A DNA stretch of 64,000 nt, taken from assembly GCF_002844575.1 (NCBI RefSeq), contig NZ_PIQO01000005.1, positions 124,001-188,000 on the forward strand, written 5' to 3'. This stretch comes from Heyndrickxia camelliae. Its GTDB lineage: Bacteria; Bacillota; Bacilli; Bacillales; Bacillaceae_C. The notes beneath the pieces are model-generated. The model had not been told where the DNA came from, made no database searches, and worked only from the letters and a program-made list of their open reading frames with translations. This document shows, piece after piece, positions 17,836 to 26,998 of this stretch (its first letter is position 1; the number at the start of each line of letters is the position of its first letter). The translations under genes and the position numbers were made by a program.

Positions 17836-17882
17836 TCTATTTGTTCCTTATGCCTCAAAACTATAGGTGAAACGCTTACCTC

Positions 17883-18860
17883 TTAAGGCATTACATTCCC
17901 ACGAGAAGAAACATATAACGAATACCATTCTTCTCTTGTCATTAATTCTGATTGACGTACAGCGTCTGCACAATTTTTAATTCGCTCAGGACTCGTCGTA
18001 CCAATGACAGGTTGGATTTTAGCAGGATGACGCATCAGCCATCCAAGTATGATGGCTTCTCTAGAAGTTTCTTTTTCACGAGCCATTTTTTCTATTAATT
18101 CTTTTGTTCTCACATCTGCTTCGGTCAAACTTATGCTTTCATTTCCAGTATAAATCCCTTTTGCTAATGGGGACCAGGCCTGAATCTGGATATCACTGAC
18201 CATACTGTATTCCATTAGGCCTTCCGCAAACCTTGTTCCTAGTCCGGCCTGCTGATTCACCAGTACTCCTTGCTCTACCCAGTCAAGCTTATGTAAACTC
18301 ATTTCAAGTTGGTTAACGATAAGAGGAACATCACAGTATGCCTGCAACAATTGAATTTGCCCCATATTCATATTGGAAACTCCAAAATGGCGTACCTTTC
18401 CGGAAAGCTCGAGCTTAGCAAATGCTTCTGCTACTTCTTCTGGCTCCATTAATGGGTCTGGACGATGCAATAACAACACATCTAGGTATTGAACTCCTAG
18501 CCTCATCAATATTTCATCTACAGATTTTAAGATATGTTCCTTGGAAAAATCATATCTGCCTGGGCCATTTTCATCTTGAAAGCGAATACCACATTTACTT
18601 TGAAGGATGATTTTTTCTCGTAGACCACCATGTGATTTTAAAATCTCGCCAAACACCTTTTCCGCTTTCCCACGTGTGTAAATGTTGGCATGATCAAACA
18701 TAGTAATCCCAGCTGATAACGCTGCATCAACGGCTTTTTCTCCTTTTAGTATATCCTCATTGGAAATCGTGCTGTTGTCCCAGGCACCACCCAATCCCAT
18801 ACAACCTAAAACCAATCTGCTATTGGAAACTTTTCTTTTTTCTAAAGGCATAATACGCAT
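17883..18860 (-). CDS. Aldo/keto reductase (YcsN/YdhF-like)
   Basis: NADPH-dependent aldo/keto reductase of 325 residues. The catalytic tetrad is visible: Asp56, Tyr61 (HANIYTRG), Lys89 (LQSKCGI) and His132 (LLLHRPDP). Cofactor-binding IQAWSPLAKG and PVIGTTSPERI occur in the C-terminal half. Length and motifs fit the B. subtilis YcsN / E. coli YdhF group. The start is ATG 18860, with an in-frame ATG at 18851 as an alternative. Monocistronic; physiological substrate unknown. Confidence 0.9.
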   Translation of the reverse strand: MRIMPLEKRKVSNSRLVLGCMGLGGAWDNSTISNEDILKGEKAVDAALSAGITMFDHANIYTRGKAEKVFGEILKSHGGLREKIILQSKCGIRFQDENGPGRYDFSKEHILKSVDEILMRLGVQYLDVLLLHRPDPLMEPEEVAEAFAKLELSGKVRHFGVSNMNMGQIQLLQAYCDVPLIVNQLEMSLHKLDWVEQGVLVNQQAGLGTRFAEGLMEYSMVSDIQIQAWSPLAKGIYTGNESISLTEADVRTKELIEKMAREKETSREAIILGWLMRHPAKIQPVIGTTSPERIKNCADAVRQSELMTREEWYSLYVSSRGNVMP

Positions 18861-19140
18861 GTAATGACCTCTTTTCTTTTATAATGGATCATTCTTAGTA
18901 ATGGATGAATGAAAAAACAAAATATATATAAATACAGATAACACTATAATCAATTTTATGAAAAGTGCCTACATTCATGCAACTTTTAATGGTCGTTTCA
19001 TCCAGACTTATCATCATTTGGGGTGTTTATTTTCTATGAAATATTGTTATAATAGACTTTTGAAGGATAATAGAAATTCATCATAGATTCATGTTAAAAT
19101 ATATAGTACTGCAAATCTGCTGTCGAAAAGAGGTTTTAAA

Positions 19141-20202
19141 ATGACAAAACAATCCATTTACGGATTAACTATAGATCAGTTAACAGAATGGTTATTAGAA
19201 CATGGGCAAAAGAAATTCCGCGCTACACAGGTGTGGGAATGGTTATATCAAAAGCGTGTTACTAGTTTTTCAGAAATGACCAATATTAATAAAGATTGTC
19301 TTCAATTATTAGAAGAGAATTTCGATATTGAAACCCTAAATATCCAAATAAAGCAAGAATCCAAAGATGGAACGGTAAAATTACTTTCTCAATTACACGA
19401 TGGAAATTTAATTGAAACGGTATTAATGCGTCAAAAATATGGCTTGTCTGTATGTGTAACAACACAAGTCGGCTGTAATATAGGGTGCTCTTTCTGTGCC
19501 AGCGGTATTCTTAGAAAAAATCGCGACCTTGTAAGTGGAGAAATTGTTGAGCAAATTATGAAGGTGCAGCAACACCTTGATGAGGCAGGAAATGGTGAAA
19601 GAGTAAGCCATATTGTCGTAATGGGAATTGGTGAACCATTTGACAACTTTGATAACTTGGTTAATTTCTTAAAAATCGTCAATAATCCAAAGGGTCTTGC
19701 GATTGGTGCGCGTCACATTACCGTTTCAACTAGTGGTCTTGCACCAAAAATTTATGAATTTGCAGACTTAGATTTACAAGTTAACCTAGCGATTTCCTTA
19801 CATGCACCAAACAATGAACTTCGTACGCAAATTATGAAGATAAACCGTGCATATCCATTGGAAAAACTTATGCCGGCTATCGATTACTATTTAGAAAAAA
19901 CAAATCGCCGTATTACCTTCGAGTATATTTTATTAAATGATGTAAATGATCATAAAGAAGAAGCATTACAACTTGCCAAATTATTAAAAGATAAACGTCA
20001 TCTTACCTATGTCAACCTAATTCCGTATAATCCGGTAAGTGAACATATCCAATATAAGCGCAGCTCAAAAGAATCGATATTGGCGTTCTATGATACTTTA
20101 AAGAAAAATGGAATCAACTGTGTGGTACGCCAAGAACACGGAACTGATATTGATGCGGCATGCGGCCAACTTCGAAGTAAACAATTAAAAAAGGCAAATT
20201 AA
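19141..20202 (+). CDS. rlmN: 23S rRNA (adenine-C2)-methyltransferase RlmN, streptococcal/lactobacillar-type paralogue
   Basis: Radical SAM enzyme of 353 residues methylating C2 of A2503 in 23S rRNA and A37 in some tRNAs. The 4Fe-4S cysteines are Cys112, Cys116 and Cys119 ([12 protein letters not shown]), and the methyl-carrying cysteine is Cys341 (DIDAACGQL). [10 protein letters not shown] and STSGLAPKI are family marks. [19 protein letters not shown] differs from the usual Bacillus operonic RlmN (CRIGCTFCASTLGGLKRNL) and is closer to the lactic-acid-bacterial form. The gene stands alone instead of beside rsmB/prpC/prkC, so it is probably a second copy. A perfect terminator follows. Confidence 0.9.
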   Translation: MTKQSIYGLTIDQLTEWLLEHGQKKFRATQVWEWLYQKRVTSFSEMTNINKDCLQLLEENFDIETLNIQIKQESKDGTVKLLSQLHDGNLIETVLMRQKYGLSVCVTTQVGCNIGCSFCASGILRKNRDLVSGEIVEQIMKVQQHLDEAGNGERVSHIVVMGIGEPFDNFDNLVNFLKIVNNPKGLAIGARHITVSTSGLAPKIYEFADLDLQVNLAISLHAPNNELRTQIMKINRAYPLEKLMPAIDYYLEKTNRRITFEYILLNDVNDHKEEALQLAKLLKDKRHLTYVNLIPYNPVSEHIQYKRSSKESILAFYDTLKKNGINCVVRQEHGTDIDAACGQLRSKQLKKAN

Positions 20203-20230
20203 ACTTAGTTTAATCTCGTCTCCCATTAGC

Positions 20231-20262
20231 GGACCAAATCGCATCTGATTTGGTCCTTTTTT
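20231..20262 (+). terminator. Rho-independent terminator of rlmN
   Basis: GGACCAAATC-GCATCT-GATTTGGTCC then six T residues. Confidence 0.92.
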
Positions 20263-20356
20263 ATGACTTTTTGTTGATTTATTAGGCAACCGCCGTTGCA
20301 TAAGGCATGAACCATTCATAATTAATAAGGGAATAGACTAATGGGAGAGATGCCTA

Positions 20357-20620
20357 ATGTATACTTATGACAATTATTATTATCCATCCACATTTAATCC
20401 TTATGAGGACTCCATAAGACAACAACAATTATCTCAATTGTTGCAATTACCTCAATGGCAACAGCTTCAAAGAAGAGTTGCTCAGCTTGAAAGAGAAAAT
20501 AATCTCCAAGATAGGGAAATAGACCAGCTAAGACGTCGTTTACAACGAATAAATCAACGGCTCCGCACTGTGGAGAATCGACTAAATATTCCTTTCACAC
20601 CTTTTGAAGGCGAATTTTAA
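20357..20620 (+). CDS. Small coiled-coil protein, probable spore-related
   Basis: Protein of 87 residues. A Tyr/Asn/Pro-rich start (MYTYDNYYYPSTFNPYEDS) precedes a Gln/Arg-rich coiled coil, about residues 22-78 (QLERENNLQDREIDQLRRRL). The composition is like Bacillus coat-associated or spore small proteins. It sits 39 bp upstream of the LysM/GH18 cortex hydrolase gene and is likely cotranscribed, which supports but does not prove a spore role. Confidence 0.6.
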   Translation: MYTYDNYYYPSTFNPYEDSIRQQQLSQLLQLPQWQQLQRRVAQLERENNLQDREIDQLRRRLQRINQRLRTVENRLNIPFTPFEGEF

Positions 20621-20659
20621 AGATACAGGTTGTCTTGAGGAAGGGAAGGAGGATAGGAT

Positions 20660-22072
20660 ATGATAATCCATGTGATAAAAAGCGGGGATTCAATATGGAG
20701 ACTTTCCCAGCAATATGGTGTTAGTGCAGGTCGCATCATCAGAGTAAATGGTCTGGAAAATCCAAATCATCTAGTGATCGGTCAAGCGCTTCTGATTCCG
20801 AATCCATATATTCAATATCGGGTCCAACCTGGCGATACAATTGGAACGATTGCGGCTAAATTTGGAATCACCGTCAACGAAATTACTCAAATTAACCATT
20901 TAACAAATCCAACCAATATTTTTCAAGGACAAAGGTTAACAATACCAATAATCTTTCATCGTGTAGCGGAACATGAAAACATAAATGACATTGCAGGGAG
21001 GTATGGAACTACCGTTCAAGCAATTTTGCAGACCAATAGAATGTCCAGTCCCTCTGGAGTTCAACCAGGAATGACACTAAGAATCCCACAAAGGTCAAAA
21101 ACAGTTATCGATGTAAATGGATTTACCAATATATATGGGCAAGCCGGAGGACAAATAGTTCGAGATGTTGCCCATAATTTGTCCTTTGTAAGTCCATTTG
21201 CGTATAGAATGAAAGAGGATGGTACCCTTGAGTCGCTTGACGATAATCCAACCATTCAGGCGGCACAATCGAACATGGTTATCCCGATTATGTGCATTAC
21301 CAATTTTTCTCCGACAGAAGCGGGGACTGAGCTTGCACATACGATATTATCCAATCCAACCCTAGTGGAAACATTACTAACAAATGTGATCAATACGATG
21401 AAAAATAAAGGTTACCGGGGTCTTAATATCGATTTTGAAAATGTTTCACCAGACGATCGGGAACATTATAATCATTTTTTAGAAAGAGCAGTCGATCGTC
21501 TCCATCGTGAAGGCTTTTTAGTATCTTCATCCTTAGCCCCAAAAACGAGTGCCAATCAAAAGGGGCTGCTAGTGGAAGCGCATGACTATCCTGTTCACGG
21601 GCGACTCCTCGATTTTGTGGTCTTAATGACGTATGAATGGGGATATCGCAAGGGGCCGCCACAGGCAATTTCACCGCTTCATGAAATAAAACGTGTTATT
21701 GATTATGCTGTTTCTGTAATTCCACCAAATAAAATTTTTATGGGATTTCAAATTTATGCGCGTGATTGGCTGTTGCCGCATGTCCAAGGTCAGGAAGCGG
21801 AGACATTTGATATGCAGGAGGCTATTAGGCGTGCTGTCCAGCATAATGCTGAAATCCACTATGATGAAGAAGCGCAGTCCCCTTATTTTCGATACACTGA
21901 TAATCAGGGGCGTACACATGAAGTATGGTTTGAGGATGCTAGAAGCGCAGAAGCAAAGTTCAATCTCGTCAAAAACTATAGATTAAGAGGTGTGAGCTAT
22001 TGGGTGCTGGGTTATCCGTTTCCGCAGAATTGGGAACTGCTTGCAGACACATTCATTATAAGAAAGTTTTAA
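20660..22072 (+). CDS. LysM-GH18 spore cortex N-acetylglucosaminidase (YaaH/SleL-like)
   Basis: Protein of 470 residues without a signal peptide, as usual for YaaH/SleL, which is placed on the spore by the mother cell. Three LysM modules (about 2-47, 52-96 and 97-144) bind peptidoglycan. A GH18 barrel from about 150 to 440 carries the catalytic NIDFE motif with Asp258 and Glu260. It should cleave cortex muramic-delta-lactam peptidoglycan fragments during germination. Most YaaH homologues have two LysM modules, so the third (diverged, HRVAEHENINDIAGRYGTT) is notable. ATG 20660 follows GGAAGGAGGA. Confidence 0.88.
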   Translation: MIIHVIKSGDSIWRLSQQYGVSAGRIIRVNGLENPNHLVIGQALLIPNPYIQYRVQPGDTIGTIAAKFGITVNEITQINHLTNPTNIFQGQRLTIPIIFHRVAEHENINDIAGRYGTTVQAILQTNRMSSPSGVQPGMTLRIPQRSKTVIDVNGFTNIYGQAGGQIVRDVAHNLSFVSPFAYRMKEDGTLESLDDNPTIQAAQSNMVIPIMCITNFSPTEAGTELAHTILSNPTLVETLLTNVINTMKNKGYRGLNIDFENVSPDDREHYNHFLERAVDRLHREGFLVSSSLAPKTSANQKGLLVEAHDYPVHGRLLDFVVLMTYEWGYRKGPPQAISPLHEIKRVIDYAVSVIPPNKIFMGFQIYARDWLLPHVQGQEAETFDMQEAIRRAVQHNAEIHYDEEAQSPYFRYTDNQGRTHEVWFEDARSAEAKFNLVKNYRLRGVSYWVLGYPFPQNWELLADTFIIRKF

Positions 22073-22080
22073 AAGGAATA

Positions 22081-22099
22081 GGCAGCCAACAAGGCTGCC
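22081..22099. terminator. Shared convergent terminator
   Basis: GGCAGCC-AACAA-GGCTGCC, between the ends of the cortex hydrolase and yfkAB genes. It can work on both strands. Confidence 0.8.
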
Positions 22100-22103
22100 T
22101 TAT

Positions 22104-23219
22104 TTAGATTCTTGACTTCCTAGTGGAGAAATCAGTATCAGGATAGTATTTGTTTTTGACTAGAATATTAGGACCTAGACATTGAACAGAAGGACAATGA
22201 CAGTTCAAAGCCCTCGCAATTGGTTGTTCCATCCATTTTTCAAACATGCTTGGAAGTGTATCATCCTGAATATTGCCAAGAGGTGGGGTATCGCCAAAAT
22301 CAGTGACGATAACATCCCCGCTAAAGATATTTACGTTTAATCGGGAACGACCATCCGGATCATTGCGTACGGTCACATTTTTACTCTTATATAATCTTTG
22401 CAGGAGCTTTAGGTCTTCCTCGTTCGGACTGCATGGATAAAATGGCAGTGTGCCAAACAGCATCCAGACATCCTCAGACCGAATATCCAATAAATGATGA
22501 ATGGCCGCCCGTATTTCCGCTAAAGTGAGAACTTCAAGGTTTTCAGCGAAATCACTTGGGTACATTGGGTGGATCTCATGTCTTGCGCATTTCATTTCCT
22601 CAACTACTTGATGGTGGATATGCTCCAAATAAGGAAGTGTTCTTTTATTCAACATAGTTTCAGCGGAGACCATGACGCCTTCTTCAGCTAAAATTCTGCT
22701 GTTCTCTATCATACGGTCGAATAATTTTCTGCGGTTTTCGCGAGTTGGTTTACGCAGCGCATTTGCAAAACCTATGTCGATGAATTCATCAGGCGTTCCC
22801 CAATTGTGTGAAATATGTAAAACATCTAAGTAGGGAGCAATTTTTAAATATCGTTCTGTATCAAGTGTTAAGTTGGAATTGATTTGCGTACGAACACCTC
22901 TTTCGTGTGCGTATTGCAATAAAGGAAATACATAATTTTCAATCGATTTCTTTGAAAACATTGGTTCTCCGCCGGTAATGCTCATTGCTCGCAAATGAGG
23001 GATTTCCTCTAATCTCTGTATGAGTAGATCTAATGGCAAAGCATTAGGATCCTTTGGCTGCAAAGTATAACCGACCGCACAATGTTCGCAACGCATGTTA
23101 CAAAGAGTGGTAGTGGTGAACTCAATATTGGATAATGTCATTTTCCCATGTTCTTTTACATCCATGTAAGCTTCCCACGGATCAAAATTAGGGCTAATGA
23201 TTTTTGCTGTAGTTTGCAT
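22104..23219 (-). CDS. yfkAB: Radical SAM / CxCxxxxC protein YfkAB
   Basis: Protein of 371 residues, essentially the length of the fused Bacillus YfkAB. It has an N-terminal radical SAM cluster motif CxxxCxxC (Cys40, Cys44, Cys47 in LCNMRCEHCAVGY), the SAM-binding GGE stretch (MSITGGEPMFSKK) and a C-terminal CHCPSVQC that gives the family its name. Function is unknown; an oxidoreductive or peptide-modifying role is only inference. ATG 23219. It is convergent with the cortex hydrolase. Confidence 0.9.
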   Translation of the reverse strand: MQTTAKIISPNFDPWEAYMDVKEHGKMTLSNIEFTTTTLCNMRCEHCAVGYTLQPKDPNALPLDLLIQRLEEIPHLRAMSITGGEPMFSKKSIENYVFPLLQYAHERGVRTQINSNLTLDTERYLKIAPYLDVLHISHNWGTPDEFIDIGFANALRKPTRENRRKLFDRMIENSRILAEEGVMVSAETMLNKRTLPYLEHIHHQVVEEMKCARHEIHPMYPSDFAENLEVLTLAEIRAAIHHLLDIRSEDVWMLFGTLPFYPCSPNEEDLKLLQRLYKSKNVTVRNDPDGRSRLNVNIFSGDVIVTDFGDTPPLGNIQDDTLPSMFEKWMEQPIARALNCHCPSVQCLGPNILVKNKYYPDTDFSTRKSRI

Positions 23220-23601
23220 ATAAAAAGACTCCTCATAAGTAATCTATTACTCTAGCATTATTAAAAACGAAAGGCGAAATGTCAATGGAATGTGGAAATA
23301 TGGGAAGGTGCTTAATTTTCAATTATTTTAAAAGAATTTTATGACTTGAAGAAAAGACTTATGTATGTAGGTATTTATTTTTATAAAGGCTCTTTTCTTA
23401 AACTTTGTATAATATCCAAAAGCCGATTTTAACCTGTTGCTATTTACATATGAGTAAAAATCGGCAGTAGGATTTTTACCGTAATTTTCTGCATTAAATG
23501 AAAACGGAATGTAGAAAAGAGCGCAAATTCTATCCATTTCAAGGGTTATACAATTATTGAAAAAGACAACAATCTTGGCGACAGCCTTTATAAAAAAGTA
23601 C
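23220..23601. other. Intergenic region without a supported gene
   Basis: A 98-codon minus-strand frame covers it, but it overlaps ykuK, lacks a ribosome binding site and has random composition. Nothing else was seen. Confidence 0.5.
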
Positions 23602-24150
23602 CTATTTTGTATAACGATTTGCATAACTAGAAGCTACAAAGGCATTGGGCTTAATCTTTGGCTCTACGCCCATGGACTCCATTCTAGCTACCATTTCCTT
23701 TACAAACTCGCTTGTTTTGTTACGTTTACCAGCTCCAATATCGATATGGCCCTCCATGGAAAAGGCAGATCCTTCATAAACATGGGGAAGGACGACATTG
23801 ATTAGTTTGTTTTTCCGTTCCTCAGTAAATAACGATACAATTTCCTCTGTTAGCGATAATTCATAGGAAATACGTTCGTGCAAATGAGTCATTTTTCTGG
23901 GGATCAGAACCTTTTTGATGCAAGCCCAAACCCCGTTACCTTCTTGCTGTATGACAATTCCTGAAATAAAAATAGTATGGGATTTATGGACCTGTGAGTC
24001 AGTACCCACCATTAATTTGAATTTCCCTTTCGGATTTGACTGCATGAATTCTAAAATATGCTGAAAGACCTCTTCGAAGGACATCGCTGACTTTTGTAAA
24101 TTGAGATATGGTGAAACATACACCGGGGATGGTTTCAATGGGATAAACAC
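23602..24150 (-). CDS. ykuK: YkuK family protein (DUF458, RNase H-like fold)
   Basis: Protein of 182 residues. The family hallmark KLMVGTDSQVHKSHTIFISGIVIQ suggests an RNase H-like core with Asp in GTDSQ, and MTHLHERISYELSLTEEIV follows. A conserved IDIGAGKRNKTSEFVKEMVARMESMG region lies near the end. The role is unknown, though the fold suggests a nuclease or a resolvase relative. Transcribed in the same direction as yfkAB, 380 bp apart. Confidence 0.85.
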   Translation of the reverse strand: MFIPLKPSPVYVSPYLNLQKSAMSFEEVFQHILEFMQSNPKGKFKLMVGTDSQVHKSHTIFISGIVIQQEGNGVWACIKKVLIPRKMTHLHERISYELSLTEEIVSLFTEERKNKLINVVLPHVYEGSAFSMEGHIDIGAGKRNKTSEFVKEMVARMESMGVEPKIKPNAFVASSYANRYTK

Positions 24151-24303
24151 CTGTCTTTCTATTTTTAACTGTGCGTGTAATATATTATGGTGTGTTTTTA
24201 ATGGTCGTGCAGGGATATGGAAAACGAAGTCTTTCTAATTATATGAATTGACCCTTTCGGATAGGCTGATAATAAAATCTTACGCGAAAAAGGAAGATGT
24301 TAG

Positions 24304-24936
24304 ATGCTTGGAAATCGATTACTTGGGTTCATGATTATCATCGGTGGGGTTTTCATATTGATTGGAACCATTCTGCATCCTATTCTGGTTGACCCATTCG
24401 CTGGGGAGGAAGCCTATCATAAATTTAAACATTCAGATCTATGGATGTTTGATCATATTCTAATGCTGTTAGGTATGTTCTTATGGTTAGGGGGATTAGC
24501 CGGAAGCAGTTCTTCTTTCGGAAAAAAGGCAGGAAAAACTGGCGCGGCTATGTTTTATATTTCATTAGGTATGTGGATCATAATCCTTTCTACTGAACTG
24601 ACACTGCTGCCAATGCTAGGCAAAGAAATTAGTAATAGCAGTCAGGTTATGTTGAAAAAGGTTTGGGAAGCTAATTTTTCCTTTGGGCTTTTAGCAGGGT
24701 ATTTTGCCGTTGCTTTCGGTTGGCTGGGGGTAGCGCTATATGGATGGAATGGGAAGGGAACCTTTTCCCTTTGGTTCCAAAGGGCTGGATTATATAGTGG
24801 TATTTGGGGCTTTGCAGGAATTGTATTCACTTGCTGCTTTTTTCAGTCCGCCTATATAGTTCTTCCTCTAACATCAGGGCCAGTGTATCTGTGGACAATG
24901 TGGTGGGGCTGGAAGTTATGTCTGTTAAGGATTTAA
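24304..24936 (+). CDS. Hypothetical multi-pass membrane protein
   Basis: Protein of 210 residues with about six hydrophobic helices (MIIIGGVFILIGTIL, MLLGMFLWLGGLAG, MFYISLGMWIIIL and later ones). No family recognised. The start is ATG 24304 after AAGGAAG. The C-terminus ends abruptly (WGWKLCLLRI), so a small truncation relative to homologues is possible. Confidence 0.6.
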   Translation: MLGNRLLGFMIIIGGVFILIGTILHPILVDPFAGEEAYHKFKHSDLWMFDHILMLLGMFLWLGGLAGSSSSFGKKAGKTGAAMFYISLGMWIIILSTELTLLPMLGKEISNSSQVMLKKVWEANFSFGLLAGYFAVAFGWLGVALYGWNGKGTFSLWFQRAGLYSGIWGFAGIVFTCCFFQSAYIVLPLTSGPVYLWTMWWGWKLCLLRI

Positions 24937-25073
24937 CTTTGAATGAAACAGTTGGCGGACAGGAAATCCGTTGTTCTTATCAAATGACCTCGATTAGGAT
25001 CTCACTTTCCGCAAATATCAGAAAATCCCTCCATTTTTTATCGATAAAGAGAAGAGTCTGCAAGCACAAATTT

Positions 25074-25097
25074 AAAAAACCTGCCACGAATAGCAGG
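25074..25097 (-). terminator. Terminator of the CoA-transferase gene
   Basis: On the minus strand CCTGC-TATTCGTG-GCAGG is followed by TTTTTT, ten bases after the stop codon. Confidence 0.8.
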
Positions 25098-25106
25098 CTT
25101 TATCTA

Positions 25107-26624
25107 TTAAAATATTTCTGGTGCTTTTTCGAGCATGGTTCCGTTCTTTTTATAATGAATATGCCATGAGAATGCTTTTTCTAAGACATGCGGAGTTTGT
25201 CCGCCCCTAGTTTTTGCTTCATTATAATACTCCCAAAGCTGATCTCGATATAACGGGTGTGCGCAGTTTTCGATAATAAGCGGAACTCGTTCCATAGGAG
25301 CCAATCCTCTTAAATCGACATATCCTTGTTCAGTAACAATTACATCCACATCATGTTCAGTATGATCTACATGAGCAACAAAAGGGACGATGCTTGAAAT
25401 GTTTCCGTTTTTCGCTACCGATTTCGTTACAAAAATGGCTAGTCGGGCATTCCGAGCAAAGTCACCTGAGCCGCCGATTCCGTTCATCATATGAGTGCCG
25501 CTAACATGTGTGGAATTAATATTTCCATAGATATCTACTTCCAAAGCAGTGTTGATGGATATTAATCCTAATCGACGGATGATTTCAGGATGATTGGAAA
25601 TCTCCTGCGGTCTTAACAGGAGCTTATCTCTATATTTTTCTAAATTTGAATAGACCTGTTTCATTTTGTCATCAGATAAAGTAATCGAACAGCATGATGC
25701 AAAACTTACTTTACCAGCATCAATCAAGTCAAAGACCGCATCCTGTAAAACCTCTGAATATACCTCTAAATCTGTAAACTCTGATTCGATAAGTCCATGC
25801 AATACGGCGTTTGCCACAGAACCAATTCCTGATTGTAACGGAGCGAGTTTATTCGTCAATCTGCCTGCTTCAACCTCTTTTCTTAAAAATGAGATTAAAT
25901 GGTTAGCCATTGTTTGGGTTTCTTCATCGGGTTGAACAATGGTGGAAGCAGAATCAATCTGATGAGTGAAAACGATTCCAAAAATCTTGTCAGTATCTAC
26001 AGGAATTCCTAACGTACCAATTCTATCACTGACTTTTGATAAAGGAATTGGATTTCGTTCTCCTTGCTTTCCTGTTTCATAAATGTCATGAAGTCCTTCT
26101 AAACCTTGTGGTTGGGCAGTATTAATCTCGATAATAACTTGCTTTGCTTTTTCGACAAAGATAGAAGAATTGCCAACAGAAGTGGTGGGAATAATCATCC
26201 CATCTGTACTAATAGCAATTGCTTCTACAATGGCGAAATCAATAGGACCAAGGACATCAGCACGAATAGATTCTGCCATATGGGATAAATGCTGATCAAC
26301 AAAAAGCGTTTCGCCTTGATTGATACTTTTACGCATCGAACTGTCTGCTTGAAAGGGAATGCGTTTATATACCATACCGGCCTCTGCCATTAATTTATCA
26401 ATATCTGATCCCAAGGATGCGCCAGTATAAATATTTACCTGTAGTGGTTCAGCTTTTGCTCGTTCAATTAAGGCGGTCGGAACAGCCTTGGCGTCACCAG
26501 CTCGTGTAAATCCGCTTAAACCTAATGTCATTCCGTCTTTTATCCAAGAAGCTGCCTCACTAGCAGTAACCACACGGTCAACTAAACGAGAATCTCTAAT
26601 ATATTTTGAAATATTTATTTCCAT
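25107..26624 (-). CDS. Acetyl-CoA hydrolase/transferase family (succinyl-CoA:acetate CoA-transferase type)
   Basis: Class I CoA-transferase of 505 residues moving CoA between acetate/propionate and succinate, in the Cat1/AarC/ScpC line. The catalytic glutamate is in TALEVDIYGNINS. Further marks are GIGGSGDFARNA and VTEQGYVDLRGLAPMERV. Length matches AarC-type enzymes. ATG 26624 follows AAAGGGTGA. A LytTR regulator lies 374 bp upstream in the same direction, separated by a terminator and a repeat, so it may act on this promoter in trans. Confidence 0.9.
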   Translation of the reverse strand: MEINISKYIRDSRLVDRVVTASEAASWIKDGMTLGLSGFTRAGDAKAVPTALIERAKAEPLQVNIYTGASLGSDIDKLMAEAGMVYKRIPFQADSSMRKSINQGETLFVDQHLSHMAESIRADVLGPIDFAIVEAIAISTDGMIIPTTSVGNSSIFVEKAKQVIIEINTAQPQGLEGLHDIYETGKQGERNPIPLSKVSDRIGTLGIPVDTDKIFGIVFTHQIDSASTIVQPDEETQTMANHLISFLRKEVEAGRLTNKLAPLQSGIGSVANAVLHGLIESEFTDLEVYSEVLQDAVFDLIDAGKVSFASCCSITLSDDKMKQVYSNLEKYRDKLLLRPQEISNHPEIIRRLGLISINTALEVDIYGNINSTHVSGTHMMNGIGGSGDFARNARLAIFVTKSVAKNGNISSIVPFVAHVDHTEHDVDVIVTEQGYVDLRGLAPMERVPLIIENCAHPLYRDQLWEYYNEAKTRGGQTPHVLEKAFSWHIHYKKNGTMLEKAPEIF

Positions 26625-26760
26625 TTACGGTCACCCTTTGTTCGCTTTTTAAAAATTTTATCAATGAATGAACAAGGATTCATTAGTTTTGGTATGAAAA
26701 GGCTTTATTTTTGTTTAAAGCAGAATATTTTTAACATAAGGCAGATATGGGGAAAAATAA

Positions 26761-26797
26761 AAACAGTTTGCATATAATGATACAAACTGTTTTTTTA
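26761..26797. terminator. Hairpin between LytTR and CoA-transferase genes
   Basis: AAACAGTTTG / CAAACTGTTT, 10-bp arms with T-runs on both sides. It isolates the CoA-transferase gene from upstream transcription. Confidence 0.8.
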
Positions 26798-26851
26798 AGA
26801 AATAAGAAAATATAAGTTCTTTGAAGACAAAAAATATAAACAAGTATAGAC

Positions 26852-26997
26852 ACTGTCTAGCTCCAACGCCTATCGGCCGACTCCTCCCTACGTTAATTCA
26901 ACATTAGCTCGCGAACTACCTCAATGCGGTTTCCTTTATCTCAGTCGAAGACTATGAAACCCGTATGCCGATGAGCAAGGCGCTTTTTCGCTTTTCT
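26852..26997. repeat. Bacillus-type GTCTAGCTCCA...GGCGCTT intergenic repeat
   Basis: About 146 bp running from CTGTCTAGCTCCAACGCCTA to GAGCAAGGCGCTTTTTCGCTT, higher in G+C than its flanks and without coding sense. It matches the general form of a repeat often seen between genes in Bacillaceae. It borders the 3' end of the LytTR gene. Confidence 0.65.
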
Positions 26998-26998
26998 A

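Noticed and set aside
18861-19140. Riboswitch or Cfr-type leader peptide upstream of rlmN
   Set aside because: No leader ORF with a good ribosome binding site and no convincing alternative hairpins could be read.
23328-23624. 98-codon minus-strand frame downstream of ykuK
   Set aside because: It overlaps ykuK, has no ribosome binding site, and its composition is that of random AT-rich DNA.
24804-25169. 121-codon plus-strand frame between the membrane protein and the CoA-transferase
   Set aside because: It runs over the end of the CoA-transferase gene and its terminator on the other strand; no motif was recognised.
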